DNA of 64,000 nt from Branchiostoma floridae (GCF_000003815.2 NC_049992.1:18296867-18360866); one strand, 5' to 3'. Numbered from the stretch's first letter, positions 49,741 through 61,316 are shown. Numbers and translations are program-made. The notes: a model not told the origin generated them from the sequence alone.

Positions 49741-52700
49741 CTGTGACGTGGAAATATGATAAAGAAAAATCATCAATCTATCAATATCTCACTCTTACTA
49801 TTCCCTAGCAACTAGCATGACTAGCAACAAACATTTTACCCCTAGGCCTTCATTACAAAATGCTAATATATTACAATATTCATTTAGTCTTTTTCTAAAA
49901 CAAACTCTGATTTGTTGGTTTTGTAGTCACGTGGTGTTTGTTTAAAACGGTAGGTTCTGTACATACTTCTGGTATTGACATTTGGACGCTAGGCCTAGGC
50001 ACGTCGACACTAACATGAAGTTGGGTCAAAAGGGATTGAAGATAACTTCAAAGCTAGGCAGGATGCAGGAAGTGGCAGGTCAGAGTTGGGAGAACTACTC
50101 ATAAATGATAGAGTCCACAAAGAGGCCCACGGTCCGTCTAACTGCTTGTGTTTTCCTTTGTATATTCTTAATTGCTTTACATGTTTAAAAAAAAAGACAT
50201 ATCTTTGTCCTTGTTTCTATCAATACGTAGATAATGACCTTGAAAGTGTGCCCTCCCCATCTGGTATTCCTTCTCCACCATGTGACATCCCACGGTAAAG
50301 TTCAGTCTCTTCGCCGCCTTGCAGACATCGTCTGAAACTAGATCACGTGACATATCCATGGCAACGGCCCCTTTCCGGTACGCCTGCCAGAATCCCTCCA
50401 AACCACCCTCTGACTGAAACCGCAGAAGACACGTCACACTATTCGCTCGGTTGCCCCTGGATACGGTTTGGAGGGTGGATCCGTACTTCTTGAGGACCGC
50501 TTCCAAGTCTTTGTATCTCTGTGAGATGGTCATCAGCTCCGTCGTGAAGAGGTCTCCTGCTTTCTTCAGTCTATCTTGCTCGGCTTGAGAGACGTTGGAC
50601 TTGTGGCCGTGTTGTTGAAGACTTTTCAGGTGCAGGGATAACTTGCATCTGTACGCCCGTCTCGGTCGGGCAGTTTCTGAATAAACAGCTGTGGTTGTTT
50701 CGTCGGTTGTGTCCTTTGCTGTGATTAGTTCGTCGCTGTCTTGTTCTTCGTGTGTTGAAGATGTTTGGGTCTGGAAATCATGATGAGCCTCTTCCGGTAG
50801 AGTACATTCGGACGTGGGGGATGGGGCGTTTTTATCTGTCTCTGTTACAAGTTCTTCGGAGGCTTCGCTTGCTTGGGGAGAAACTCTTTCAACGTTCAGT
50901 ATTGAAAACTGAAGACACTGCAGTTGGGGGACCGGCAGTTCGGAACCTTCTGTGCTAGGTGGCGCAATAGATTGTTCCGATTGAGACTCAGGTGGCCGTT
51001 CTTTTGCTTTACGTGGGGATTCTTTTTGAGGAAGTTCATCGTTCTGGGTTGCTCGTTCGTTCGGACGTTGCTCCCCGTCTGTCCATGTTCCCGTTTCCTC
51101 TCGGGGTGAGACTGCTTTTTTCTTGGTTCGTCTGGTTGAATCTGATTTTCTTCGTAAATCTCCTTAAAGAGGGAAGAGAAACATAACGTCGGTAAATGTA
51201 AACCAATGTAAGAGTCTCCACCCCTGAGGCGTGGCCAAAAACCTTTATGTAGTCAATACGTTATTCAGTTTATTGACTCGACAAACACACAGTGACTTTT
51301 GCTAGGTCAAATACAAACACATAAAAGTAAATACAGACAATAAAAGTACAAAGTGCAAAATTACATTCTCTCTGTCCGTAGAAGAAACAATTACGGAAAA
51401 AGAAACTTTCATGTGTCCTAGACACATATTAACACTTTGACTGCGGTGTGACGTTTATAGTTTGAGAAGCAACATTGGTAACGTTAAATAGCCACCTGTA
51501 TTTTCCACGTGTCTCTCCAAACCCAGCACATGTCTCTCCTCCAACTCCCCACCTTTCCTTACCGCTGTGATATCAGGCAGTTGGGGGATCTTGCTCATAA
51601 AGGCCCCTGGATAAAACATGAAATGTGTTTGACATAGAAAAAAAGATGTCTAGATTTAACTGCTTTAAGAATGTTTTGAAGCATCAGCCGGTATATGTAA
51701 TATCGAATGTGTCATGTTAGTATGTATACAACCTTATTTTATCTCCACAATGTTAGTCCTGCACATAGGATAAAACAACAAGAAACAATCTCTACTGACC
51801 GCATGTATCAAAAGAATATCTACACAGCCCCTACATTATAGCTAGTGACCTATTACCACAGTTTCGTCTACACCCCTCTGGCTATTCTACATCTACACAG
51901 GCTTGTAGAATAATGAATGAATGAAGACCTTTATTGCACATTTTTGCCACACCGGGCTAAGTACAGGTCACAACAAGACATGTTGAAAAGATACAGTTCA
52001 CATATACAAAATGAGACTATTGCTGGATAAATTCAGGTTCTCCTCGCTTTTCTGTTATAGTGGAGATAAAAGAGCAGATATGTTTTATGATCGATGGTTT
52101 GTCTAGTTGCATTAGGAATATGAATTTTTCTACAGAACTTAGGTGTATGAAATAGGGAAATTGGTTTTGTATAACCTTATACAGTTCATTTCTCAACAGG
52201 CGGTATACAATCTACACTCTACTACAAAATGGCGTTAATAATAATATTTGTCATGCCAACCGAAGAAGTCGGGATAAAATGAGCTACTCAATGATGAAAA
52301 GCTGCATCACCCTAGCTGCAACACCAAGCCTTACCGTGAGGTCTCCTGGGTGTGACATTGCTTGTCTGCAGAGGGGACAGTCGCTTGACTCGATGTTTCC
52401 CCCGTGCTCCTGGCCCTTAGAAACAGATCAGAGAGAGATCAGCATAACAGCATACAATGAACATATAGTGAGGTTCTTCAAACACAACCGAAATACAATG
52501 AAGAATATCTAAATTCATTGCAAGTTTATGCTTTTACAATCTAAGTACAGGCCAAGATGATAATGTTCTAGGTACCTCTAAATAATCTATGTACAAGTGC
52601 TAGTGTTGTAAGAACGTGTTATATTACTACATGCAACTATAGAGTTAAATGTTTGCAAGTATTTGTACAGGTTCAACTTCTTCTCGCTTCTTAAAACAGT

Positions 52701-53733
52701 ACTTTTAAATGTAAATGCATATGGAGTTAAGATACATGGTTAATCTAATTGCAAAAGGAATGTAATTTTTGTACACATATTCAGCTTATGTGAATGATTA
52801 TGAAATTGTTGTGCTCTTTGTAATTACCTACATACCGTTTTGTAGTCAATGAAGACAGGTATACTTTCTATGAAGTTTGCGACATTGTAAATGTATTACT
52901 GTTATTATGTCGTTATGATATTCTATTTCTTGTGAAAGATAGTAAAACACTGACGCTGTCATGCCATTAACTTGAGTGTAATGTTCACAGTTCTCCTCGC
53001 TTCTAGTGTTCAAAGATGCACGAAACTCTGATGTAATCGGAACTGACAGAAAGGAATTTTGTCGTCTCGGATTCAGCGGAATTCGAGCATGGTTGTCAAC
53101 CAACCGCTGCGGTCTGGTGGCCGCTAACAAGTCTGTTGTATGCACCGCACACCACATGTGTGTTTAGTTTTCGAGTTACATGACCAAGCATGAGTTTGTG
53201 CGGTCGAGTGACAGTATGAACTTAGTGGGTACAAACAGACACAACTACGTGGCTCTACTCAATTATACCATGCCACCGTTACTACTATAAAAACGTTATG
53301 ACTTCGAGCATGGGGTCTAAGTGTAACACCAAAACCTTCACCTCTTTGGTACCAAAGCCTTGGATTTACACAAGAGTACTCACATGTTTGCTTGGTTGTG
53401 TGGTTACAATGAAAAAGGCAAATAACTTGTCAACTTTGGTCCCTTACCTGTAAACCCCGTGGCGCCGTCGTCAAGCAAATCCTCCAAGTGCCCGAACCCA
53501 GTTTTTCTGAGGGCGTCGCGGAAAACGTAGAAAGCTTGGTCATCCTTGCTGACCAGGATTTCTAGCAGCACCTTTACCTTGTCTTCAGTCCTGGGGATTG
53601 ACTTTATAAGGGTTATCTCTTCTCTACTGAGTACAGAGTCTTGGAGGAATGCTAGCACTTCTTCTACGTTCTTCAAGTTGTCAACGTACGTTGTCGAATT
53701 CCTCAGAAGCGAGTCCCGTAGAAGTGCATGCAT
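48449..53733 (-). CDS. CARD - TRADD-N-like - LRR protein, NLR-related without a visible P-loop
   Basis: Four exons in phase give about 860 residues: 53733-53448 (phase 1 end), 52415-52335, 51162-50239 and 49740-48449. Residues 1-95 are a CARD (DKVKVLLEILVSKDDQAFYV, GHLEDLL). Residues 96-330 are basic, then Ser/Glu/Thr/Pro-rich and probably disordered. Residues 330-430 look like a TRADD-N domain (YKDLEAVLKKYGSTLQTVSR, GLEGFWQAYRKG, VEKEYQMGRA). The last exon starts with DCQGLLDPTHYPTFEKYIV, then FWAFVCSYW, resembling NACHT helical segments. About seven ribonuclease-inhibitor-type LRRs follow (LEELDLTNNGLND, VRNINIAGNQITDKG). An in-frame TGA at 53770-53772 supports the ATG at 53733. I infer innate-immune or death signalling. 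The gene is tail-to-tail with agrin. Confidence 0.85.
50239..51162 (-). CDS. Disordered linker and TRADD-N-like exon
   Basis: A 924-nt exon, acceptor ctctttaag, donor CAAG|gtcatt, open throughout. The first two thirds are rich in S, E, T, P and Q. The last third, from TELMTISQRYKDLEAVLKKY, has the pattern of TRADD-N-type domains common in cephalochordate and cnidarian immune-like proteins. TRADD-N in vertebrates binds TRAF2; binding here is not shown. Confidence 0.8.
51905..52200 (-). mobile_element. LINE 3' end, second copy
   Basis: Minus-strand frame HLSSVEKFIFLMQLDKPSII then a stop, followed by the same 3' UTR (gcccggtgtggcaaaa) and an aatgaatgaatg tail on the plus strand. It lies in an intron of the CARD gene. 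Confidence 0.8.
52335..52415 (-). CDS. 81-nt linker exon of the CARD gene
   Basis: Acceptor ttctaag and donor ACG|gtaagg, phase 1-1. In the frame set by the CARD exon it encodes basic GARGKHRVKRLSPL and onward without a stop. One other frame reads SSDCPLCRQAMSHPGDL, which looks more protein-like but does not fit the phases. Skipping it keeps the frame. Confidence 0.55.
53448..53733 (-). CDS. CARD exon of the CARD/TRADD-N/LRR gene
   Basis: Start ATG, 95 codons, then donor ACAG|gtaagg. The whole exon is one CARD: YVDNLKNVEEVLAFLQDSVL, SREEITLIKS, DKVKVLLEIL and AFYVFRDALRKTGFGHLEDL. CARDs pair with other CARDs in caspase and NF-kB signalling; the partner is unknown. Confidence 0.93.
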
Positions 53734-54300
53734 GCCTTTACACAGAGATCCTCTTACCGTCCACTTGAGTCAGTTCACGACAATTTTGGTGGGCTCTATT
53801 ACGCATTCTGGAATACTGCTTCTCGTCCGACTGTTTTGAACAACACGCACAGTACAGTTTATGACGCGAAGAGCGGACAGATTTACAGATTGCAAGTATT
53901 TGGACTCTCGTCGGTTGTCAAGTTTTCAAATAACGTTCAATCTTTGTACGCAGGCGTCGTTCGGAAATGGGGACATTTGTGTCGTGGTGTTTGAACAGTG
54001 TCGGGCGAAGCCACTCTGCGTTTGTGTGGACACAAATGACCCGATTTGTCTGATTTGTAAAGTCATTAGCATATACAAAGCTATTCGGATCGCCTAAGGG
54101 TTCTTTAAAATAGAACAGGTGTTTAGTTGTTTAACGACCCGGTAACTCACCGGAGTTTGTTTTCTTTGGCTTTTCTGGAGACTTCGGAAAGCCAGTGTAG
54201 GAAAAAAGCTTGAGGGCTGGACTCGGATTTTCGTTTCAGAAAGATGTAAAGAAACACATACAAAATAGGAACTGAGTTCTACGAGGAACAGGCAACAACA

Positions 54301-54689
54301 TAATTCTGGACGAAAACTTTAATTCCAGAAAACCTTAATCTATTTCAAAATAGATTAACCAGATGAATTAATATTTGTAAGTATGATATATCAATGGATG
54401 ATGAATATATAGGTTACAACTAGATGTCTCCATGAAGAAGGCCAATTCTGCAGAATTCTGGGGATTCTGCCAGAATTCTGGCCGTGAGCCAGAATGCTGC
54501 CAGAATTCTCGCTGCGAGCCATAATTCTGCCAGAATTCTGATGACATTTCTTCGTAGAGACATCTAATTGCAACCTACGCATTCACTATCCTTTGATATA
54601 TCATACCTACAAATATTAAATCATCTGGTCAATCTATTTTGAAATTATTAATGAAGGTTTTCCGGAATTAGAGTGTTTGTCCGGAATTA
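54301..54689. mobile_element. Palindromic MITE with nested cagaattctg motifs
   Basis: Left end taattctggacgaaaac and right end gtttgtccggaatta are inverted; arms of more than 100 bp pair further inside (gatatatcaatgg / cctttgatatatc). The centre repeats ccagaattctg, itself a palindrome, several times. The ends are flanked by TA-containing sequence. Confidence 0.85.
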
Positions 54690-55274
54690 TACTGTCGCCT
54701 GTTGAGGGTGATTTACAAAGCAATGATATACAGTATCATAAAAGGATAATCTTTTTACGAAATGAGTTGAAATCTGGCAGAAATGCAACGGAAAATGTTC
54801 TCCAAAGTCTGTCAGAAGCAAAATGCATATGCATATCTTATACTTGCATTATATATCTTTATAAGCCATAAGTCTAATTTTATTTCTGAAATCCATTCAG
54901 TTTTTTTTCCTTGCTGCGGTTGTTGGGTGAGCTATGAGTTGAATTGAGAGCGGACATCGGGGCCCTAGGTATGCAATGTTTTGGTTAAAGGTTTCTTTCA
55001 AAACTGAATCAGGTCACCATGCAAATGGCTTGTAACTAAACGTGACAGTCAGTATAGATAGTCGAACGCAATTTATGGTTTTATCATAACATCTGGATAA
55101 AAAGATAAACGGCTCGGAAAGTATTTTCATGCCACGAATGTTTTATTCTTTTAGATTTAAACTTTTGCTTAAAGAGATAAATCCTCCACCCGTTGGCAAC
55201 TTCGTCAAGTCAACAGAATGGTGTACACTGAATTTATCTAATGATAATCAGCATAATTATCTTATATCTGTTAA

Positions 55275-55375
55275 CTGTAGTTGTTCAACATGTTTTGTTG
55301 TGACCTGTACAATTGTACTTAGCCCAGTGTGGCAAAAATGTACAATAAAAGTTTTCAATCATTCATTCATAGAAC
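55275..55375 (+). mobile_element. LINE 3' tail, third copy
   Basis: Only the 3' end: tgacctgtacaattgtactt, cccagtgtggcaaaaatgta and the cattcattcat tail. No coding part was recognised upstream. Confidence 0.7.
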
Positions 55376-55627
55376 CTCTTGATGGGTTACGATGACATTT
55401 GGTATGTAGGTAGGTGTTGGGAAGACAAGAGATTTTAGGCCCCCAAGTATGTGACCTTGGTACTGCAGCAGATCTTCCATTTTTTGTATCTTTTGATCTG
55501 TATATGCTACGGTCTTAATTGATTTTTTTTGTTGGCAGATAACTTGTGATGTAAGGAAGAAGTGATGTATGTTTGGGCCCCCTAGCAGCTTGCTCTGGTT
55601 ATCTCTGTGATTTACCAATGAAACCCA

Positions 55628-57196
55628 TCAACAGGGAACACCGAAGTACTGCATGCCATCAACCCCGGGTACGTCAAACTCGAGGCAGCACACCTGTCCC
55701 AGGTACAGGTGATCAGTGTAGTCACAGTTACTTGCCTTCCAGTGGGCGTACAGATTTACAGGGTCACTGTGGCTACCGCCTGAAAATATAGAAAGAATGG
55801 AAAAGAGACAAATGAGCGTCAAACATAAAAAAGTTAAAGATGACGTTTTCCTTCAATTTCTCTGTAGCCATATTAAAGCTACAGTAAATGCAAAAAAAAA
55901 TCGCGGTGATTTAATGTTCGCGGTTTTCGCGTTGCAAATTAACCGCGAACTTAAAACCACCGCGATCATTTTTCCATGGTGGTAAGAGACTGCAGTGTGC
56001 ATGGTGCTACCGCGAACAGTCCTTTTTCTCGCTACCGCGAAATTAATTCCCTGCGAACTTAAATGTACTGTAAATGCATTTAAGTTCGAGGGGATTTAAT
56101 TTCGCAGTAGCGGGAAAAGGGACTTTTCGCGGTGGTTTTAATTTCGCGGTAGCACCATGCACTGTAGTATCTTAATGTCAAGGAAAAATGTTCGCGGTGG
56201 TTTTAAATTCGCGATGAAATGGCCGACGCAAAAAACGCGAACATAAATCCACCGCGAACATTTCTGCATTTACAGTATTTACAGTAATACTTACGCAGTG
56301 CTTCGCACACCCTGTCTCCTGCAGCTTGGGTCAGCGGGCTGACTGATCCTCCAAGGACACTCTCCGCATTGGCCCTGAAATATCAATCGATTAGGTTGTA
56401 GTTTCTGTACTCTGGTAAGGTTAACTAGTCTCCAAGCAGACCCATCGGTGCCTTGGAGATAATATATCAAAGCTGGCAAAGGATTATAGCCGGCCAAAGG
56501 GAGATAGCCGGCTAAGGGAGTCAAACGAGCACCGGACCTGGTGCCCCTATACTAAGTCCCTGGCCAGCTTTGATACTATTTCTAAAGCACCGTTGGGTCT
56601 GCTTGGAGACTAAGGTTAACGTCACATTTCCAAACCGGGGTCCGACCGGGCTGTTTGTGGAAACGAAAATAGAATTGTATACGTAAAAAATATACAATAA
56701 TAATGCCCATTACTATTCCCTTTACGACAACAACAAGCTTGACACGACAAAAAGTACAGTAACTTTGTATGGTCAATTTTAAACTACAAAAAAAGAGAAA
56801 AGAATACGGAATAGATCTTATGTAGTTTGGTGTCTTTTTGTTACCGAAAGCTGCCCGATCGTGCCCCGGTTTGGACATGTACACGTGACATTTATAAGCC
56901 TAAGTGTGGTACGTACAGCTCTATTTTTCACTGTGCTGAAGGCTGGCTTTTGAATCGTTAGACGATTATTACCCATAACCTATTTGCCAGGTAATTTTGA
57001 TATCTTCACGAGCTTTTACGGACTGACCTGCAGGCATCTGGGCACCGCTCAATAACCTCCCTGCACGTCCAAATCCCATGATCGTACACTATCTCAGGGG
57101 TGGTGAACAGCACAGGGTCGTCCCGGGACGGGCTTGTGCGGATGTCACACCAACAGCTATGTGTAAACAAATTAGATACGTTATCAACCATGCGCG

Positions 57197-57244
<48 letters not shown>

Positions 57245-57481
57245 GACTGTGACACACAGACAAACACACACACAAGCACAAACACAGAGACACACACAAA
57301 CATAGAGACACACACACAGTGAGACACGCACTTCCGCGCGCATACACACACACGTCACAGCACAGACCGACTTTTAGGGAAATTTTAGGTGTACTCACGT
57401 CCTGGTGTTTCGCAGCTCTTTTCCGTTTGCCATGCCCAAACCGACCAATAGTACGAGCGCCGCCGCTGAGAACATTCCCAT
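55628..57481 (-). CDS. Small secreted cysteine-rich protein, 147 residues, four exons
   Basis: Exons 57481-57399, 57156-57028, 56374-56295 and 55779-55628 join in phase with good splice sites (gtgagt, gtcagt and gtaagt-like donors; a stop TGA closes the last). The protein starts with a signal peptide, MGMFSAAALVLLVGLGMANG. The mature part has 10 cysteines: CWCDIRTS, WTCREVIERCPDAC, DRVCEAL, SNCDYTD, GQVCCLEFD and a C-terminal C, enough for five disulfides. No membrane segment is seen. I do not recognise the family; it is not an obvious defensin, EGF or Kazal protein. It is the next minus-strand gene upstream of the CARD gene. Confidence 0.8.
55881..56276. mobile_element. Palindromic MITE rich in ccgcgaac / gttcgcgg
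   Basis: Starts acagtaaatgca and ends tgcatttacagt. Alternating cgcggtggttttaa and ttaaaaccaccgcg blocks allow several hairpins. It lies in the last intron of the secreted cysteine-rich gene. Confidence 0.85.
56405..56612. mobile_element. MITE, tagtctccaagcaga family, best copy
   Basis: Begins ctagtctccaagcagaccca and ends gggtctgcttggagacta, about 19-bp inverted repeats. Inside are atcaaagctggc and gccagctttgat in opposite orientation. Confidence 0.8.
56612..56905. mobile_element. MITE, copy 3 of the ccaaaccgg family
   Basis: Left end cacatttccaaaccggggtc, right end ccccggtttggacatg. It lies in an intron of the secreted cysteine-rich gene and directly abuts the element at 56405-56612. Confidence 0.7.
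57195..57356. repeat. (CA)n microsatellite
   Basis: Pure then interrupted ca repeat. The cysteine/valine ORFs on the minus strand here are artefacts of the repeat. It lies in the first intron of the secreted protein gene. Confidence 0.97.
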
Positions 57482-58383
57482 GGCGTCAGTTGACTAGAGA
57501 AGACTCTGGTACTCTGAAAACTGGCACAAAATTTGGTTCGTATCCTTGTAGAATCGTTCACAATGATATGATTATGTTTGTTGTCTCTTTAAAGCAATCG
57601 AATTTTTTACCAGTGAAATAGACAACACGTGAGCGGTTTTTGTGCGTACGACTATGTAAAGTTTCGAGGCCTAAAAAAGCATAATGAAGTTGTTCGAAAA
57701 TAGACTCTGAAGTATAACTCTCCCACTTGAATAGTTCTTCATTCCCCTTCCTTTGTGTCCAGCTGGTATTCTATATGGTAAGATGATTTTGAAAAAAAAT
57801 AAATAAAGAAAAAAAAACGAGAAGAAAAAACGACAAATTCTGACATTTACACTTACAACCAACTATCCGCCGAAGATACTGAACATGCAGTTGATCAAGG
57901 GGCAATGCTATGGGGGAACTGTCCGTTAAGGGAATATAAAAAAGAAGTACTTACTTGATCAGTAGGAAACGCCACGTACGCAATATGTTCTTTCAATTGG
58001 TAGTTTCTTTTAGTGACACCCCATGAGAACCTACCATATGGCAGTGGTAAGTTAGGAACAAACAGATCATAACTATGATATCGCACTTCGGTAGAAAAAT
58101 ATTGACTTTTAGATTTGCTTTAACATGGCGTTCAGGTTTAGCACAGGTCGATGATCAAATTGGAGTTGTGCAGACCTGAATTCTTTTATGTCAACCTGTA
58201 ACGCTAGTTCACCTTTATCCGGGGGGGGGGGGGGGGGGCAACCTAAATCCGTTGCAAACCTACTCTACACAGTTCACAGTTGGAGTCTAAATCCTAGATA
58301 CTTGCCATTTAATATGCTGCCAGGAACACGTTAACTACCACCATGAAATATTCATTGAGGTTATACCTTTACTAGCGTTTGTT

Positions 58384-58385
<2 letters not shown>

Positions 58386-58433
<48 letters not shown>

Positions 58434-58502
58434 TGCGTGCGTGTTTGCGTGCGTGCGTGCGCGAGCGTGTGTGTGTGTGTGTGTGCTTGTGTGTGTGTGC
58501 GA
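58386..58502. repeat. (GT)n/(GCGT)n microsatellite
   Basis: A gt run passes into gcgt units and back. ORFs across it encode only Cys/Val/Ala runs and are not genes. Confidence 0.97.
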
Positions 58503-58949
58503 GCAAGATAACTCAAGTACGACTGGATGGATTGGTTTATACTTTCATGCTAGCGGCTTCCCATGGTACTGCAGCGGAACTTCCGGTTTTCATATCTCGA
58601 ATTCTGAACATGCTACGGTCAAGATTTAGGGGTGTTGGATAGCTCTTGTGCTCAGGAAGGAGTGAGGTGATTTTGGGCCCTCTAGCGACTAGGTTTGGAA
58701 CTGTCAGGGCATTTTTGTAAAAAGAACTTCTGAAGAAGATAACTCAGGGTAGGAACAACGGATTTTCATGAACCGGTGAATCATAAACATACATGAAACA
58801 TGCAAATGGGGAACCGATTTGCATAATTAATGCAAAATGGCTAAAGCGCTCAATAAATGATGGGATTGTTTACTTGTTACATGGGTAAGCTAATCAATGA
58901 TGAGCACCACCATGGATAAAGCATGTAAATGTGTATGTAATTTGCATTA

Positions 58950-59332
58950 TGTCATACCTGTGACGCGAAAACGTTCGATACGGGTGTTCCGGACCGGGCC
59001 ATAACTTCCGTATCGCACAGGTTCGAAAGGCGCATCACACGGGCTCCATTCGAATAAATCGAACTATTTCGAACGGGCCGAATACGGCACGGTTGGCAAT
59101 TCGAATACCTGATTCGGACGTTGGAACATTGCTGTTGCAACACTTTTTTGTTCGAGGGTACCAAATTTGTTCAACTTCTGGCGCATTTCGCATCAAAACA
59201 TGGGTTTTCTCAGGTGGGTATGACATAAATAAAATATAACACGGTGTATTCCGCATCACCCTCGGTCCCAGCCCTCCTGCGGGTCGGGCTGATACCTCGG
59301 GTGATACAGAATACACCGTGTTGTATTCTATA
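58950..59332 (+). mobile_element. Composite palindromic repeat, copy 2
   Basis: Same arrangement as at 18716-19132: tgtcatacctgtgacgcg to ggtgggtatgacat, then the aacacggtgtattccgcat foldback, here with a shorter loop. Confidence 0.8.
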
Positions 59333-59756
59333 TTTAAATCTACAAAAAGTCATGGAGGTATGAGGTCGCCGAACTTAAGCTTCTAATAAAATGTACATTC
59401 TTGATACAAATGAGTCCCTTACCACGGAGCGTTTGTATTGTGCTCAGAATAAATGTTGACGCAGATACGACATTGCTGAAATGACTGGTACAGAAGATTA
59501 CTACTACCAATCAGGCTAGTCACCGTTCGGAAATGTGCAGCATGCTTTGTTTAACCGTACAAACAATCACAAGACAAGCAATCATCTTTCTGATAATTAT
59601 TAGTGTGTCTAATATACAGTTCTGGGCTCAGATCAGAGGGAATATTTCATTACGTCGTACACAGACAGGTGTAGCTGCAACAGACAAAGGAATTCATCCT
59701 ATCTGAAAACAAAATTTAGCGGAACAAAACGTTGCTACAAAAACTTCTAACGTTAT

Positions 59757-60027
59757 ACGACGGCCGCGTGGCGCGTTGGTACACCCGATCCCTCGATCTC
59801 GGAAGTTAAGCAACGCGCGGTCCGGATAGTGCTTGGATGGGGAACCAACCAAGGACGTCCGGATTGCTGTAGCCTCACGAAGTTTTCCACGTAATCGTCT
59901 TCCGGGAGGAACGTAAAACGGGGGTCCCGTGCTCGAGGAGGTGCCTCGACCACGTTAAACAGCCTCATTACTCATACTTTGGGTACCTACTGGCTGGCAA
60001 AATACACCAGATTATTATTATTATATC
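59757..60027 (+). mobile_element. 5S rRNA-derived SINE
   Basis: The first 115 bp match animal 5S rRNA through its internal promoter (gatctcggaagttaagcaac, tgcttggatgggga, ttgctgtagcc). A non-5S body (acgtaaaacgggggtcccgt, gtgcctcgaccacgttaaac) and a tta-repeat tail follow, which makes it a SINE3-type retroposon rather than a 5S gene. Confidence 0.8.
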
Positions 60028-60716
60028 AACAAGCCACAATAAAGAATGCAGATTTGCTATTTTCGTTGAAGCATTTTGACAACTGTCTTGCTCGGCAATG
60101 CACATTTCAGAACGTTCTCATTTTTATTTTAGTGAGATTTTTTTGTAGGGTGAAACAAGGAAAGACAGAATCGGTACTTTTGTGTATAATCAAGTCAAAG
60201 AATTAGACCATGCCGATCCGAAGTCTGAAAATTATGTCACGCCACAACACAAGAAAGTAACTACATTAAAAACAGAGAATCAAAGTTTGAACATAAGATC
60301 TGGCACAAAATGAAAACAACTTCTGAGTTTGTGTCCGAAGATGCCACTTAGATAACAGCCGTGTTTTTCAAACCTGTTGTAAGAAGTCCAATTGTTCCAT
60401 CCCACACTAGTGCCCAGTCCATTACATTTGTTGTGTTAAAATAAAAAGGGCCCTGCAGTTCCAGAGCAGAATGCTTGGGGGCCGAATCTACACCACTTCG
60501 TCTTTACATCAGAAACTTTCTGTAACCAAAACATCAAGTCGTCCAGGACAAAAGATACAAATACAAAACGGATGCTGCAGTACCGAGATCACACAGCAAA
60601 AATCAACATTGACCTTCGTCTTCCCAACCCCGATATCTACATATCAAATATCATCTTAATCCATCTAGAGATGCTAAAGTTATACTGACCACAAATATCC
60701 GAAGACACAAGCTAAC

Positions 60717-60725
60717 ACACACACG

Positions 60726-60778
<53 letters not shown>

Positions 60779-60815
60779 ACACATACACACACACACACAC
60801 ATACACATACACAAA
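60717..60815. repeat. (CA)n microsatellite
   Basis: Uninterrupted ca run with a few cata and caccca interruptions. The minus-strand ORF across it is a repeat artefact. Confidence 0.97.
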
Positions 60816-61316
60816 CATACCGAAAACAAAACCCTTAATTTTATGGTGGTGGCATTACGGCTTAAAAGGATGCAGAAGATTAAATTCTTTGAACCGCTGG
60901 TTTCTGATTCGTCCTTTTCGTGTGAAATATACATATGTACATGCCTGTTTTTTCCCCATGATTCTTTACTTTGCTGTTCTATGTATAGCTAGCAATCATA
61001 ATCCTCTGCAGAAAAACAAAATGGAATTTAGGTCATTACGTCAAATGATAATGAATAGGAATATACCTATACAGGTTTTCTCATTTGGGGTATCTGCCGT
61101 TAAGAGGACCGGACTGCAAACGTACCGGAGGACCGAAGAAGAGCCGAACTAGTGGACACCAGTCTTTGAAAGGGTCACTGAATTCACCAAATATCTGATG
61201 TAGGAGAGACCACTATTGTACAATTCATACTGGACTTTGGTAAATGGACAATGGAAAAGGCAAGACTTTCTATTTTTTATTGATATTTACATAGTTTCTT
61301 GACTATACGTCGCTGA

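Larger units (their letters stand above)
53734..55627. other. Interval between two minus-strand genes
   Basis: Upstream flank of the CARD gene. It holds a palindromic element at 54301-54689 and a LINE tail at 55275-55375. No CDS is recognised. The promoter of the CARD gene must lie in the first part, but I see no clear TATA box. Confidence 0.6.
57482..61316. other. Interval between the secreted-protein and receptor genes (divergent)
   Basis: Holds a T/A-rich tract near 57785, a MITE fragment with an 18-G run at 58200-58260, microsatellites at 58386 and 60717, the composite repeat at 58950 and a 5S-derived SINE at 59757. No CDS is recognised. Both flanking genes point away from it, so their promoters lie here. 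Confidence 0.6.

Noticed and set aside
51563..51606. 44-nt minus-strand segment with good AG and gtaagg sites (AFMSKIPQLPDITA)
   Set aside because: Its length breaks the phase between the neighbouring exons of the CARD gene, whereas skipping it keeps the frame.
57006..57398. Cysteine/valine-rich 130-codon ORF
   Set aside because: Translation of the (CA)n microsatellite; only 57028-57156 of this span is exon, in the secreted-protein gene.
59757..59875. Functional 5S rRNA gene
   Set aside because: Several changes from the conserved animal 5S sequence, and the fused body with tta tail, point to a SINE.
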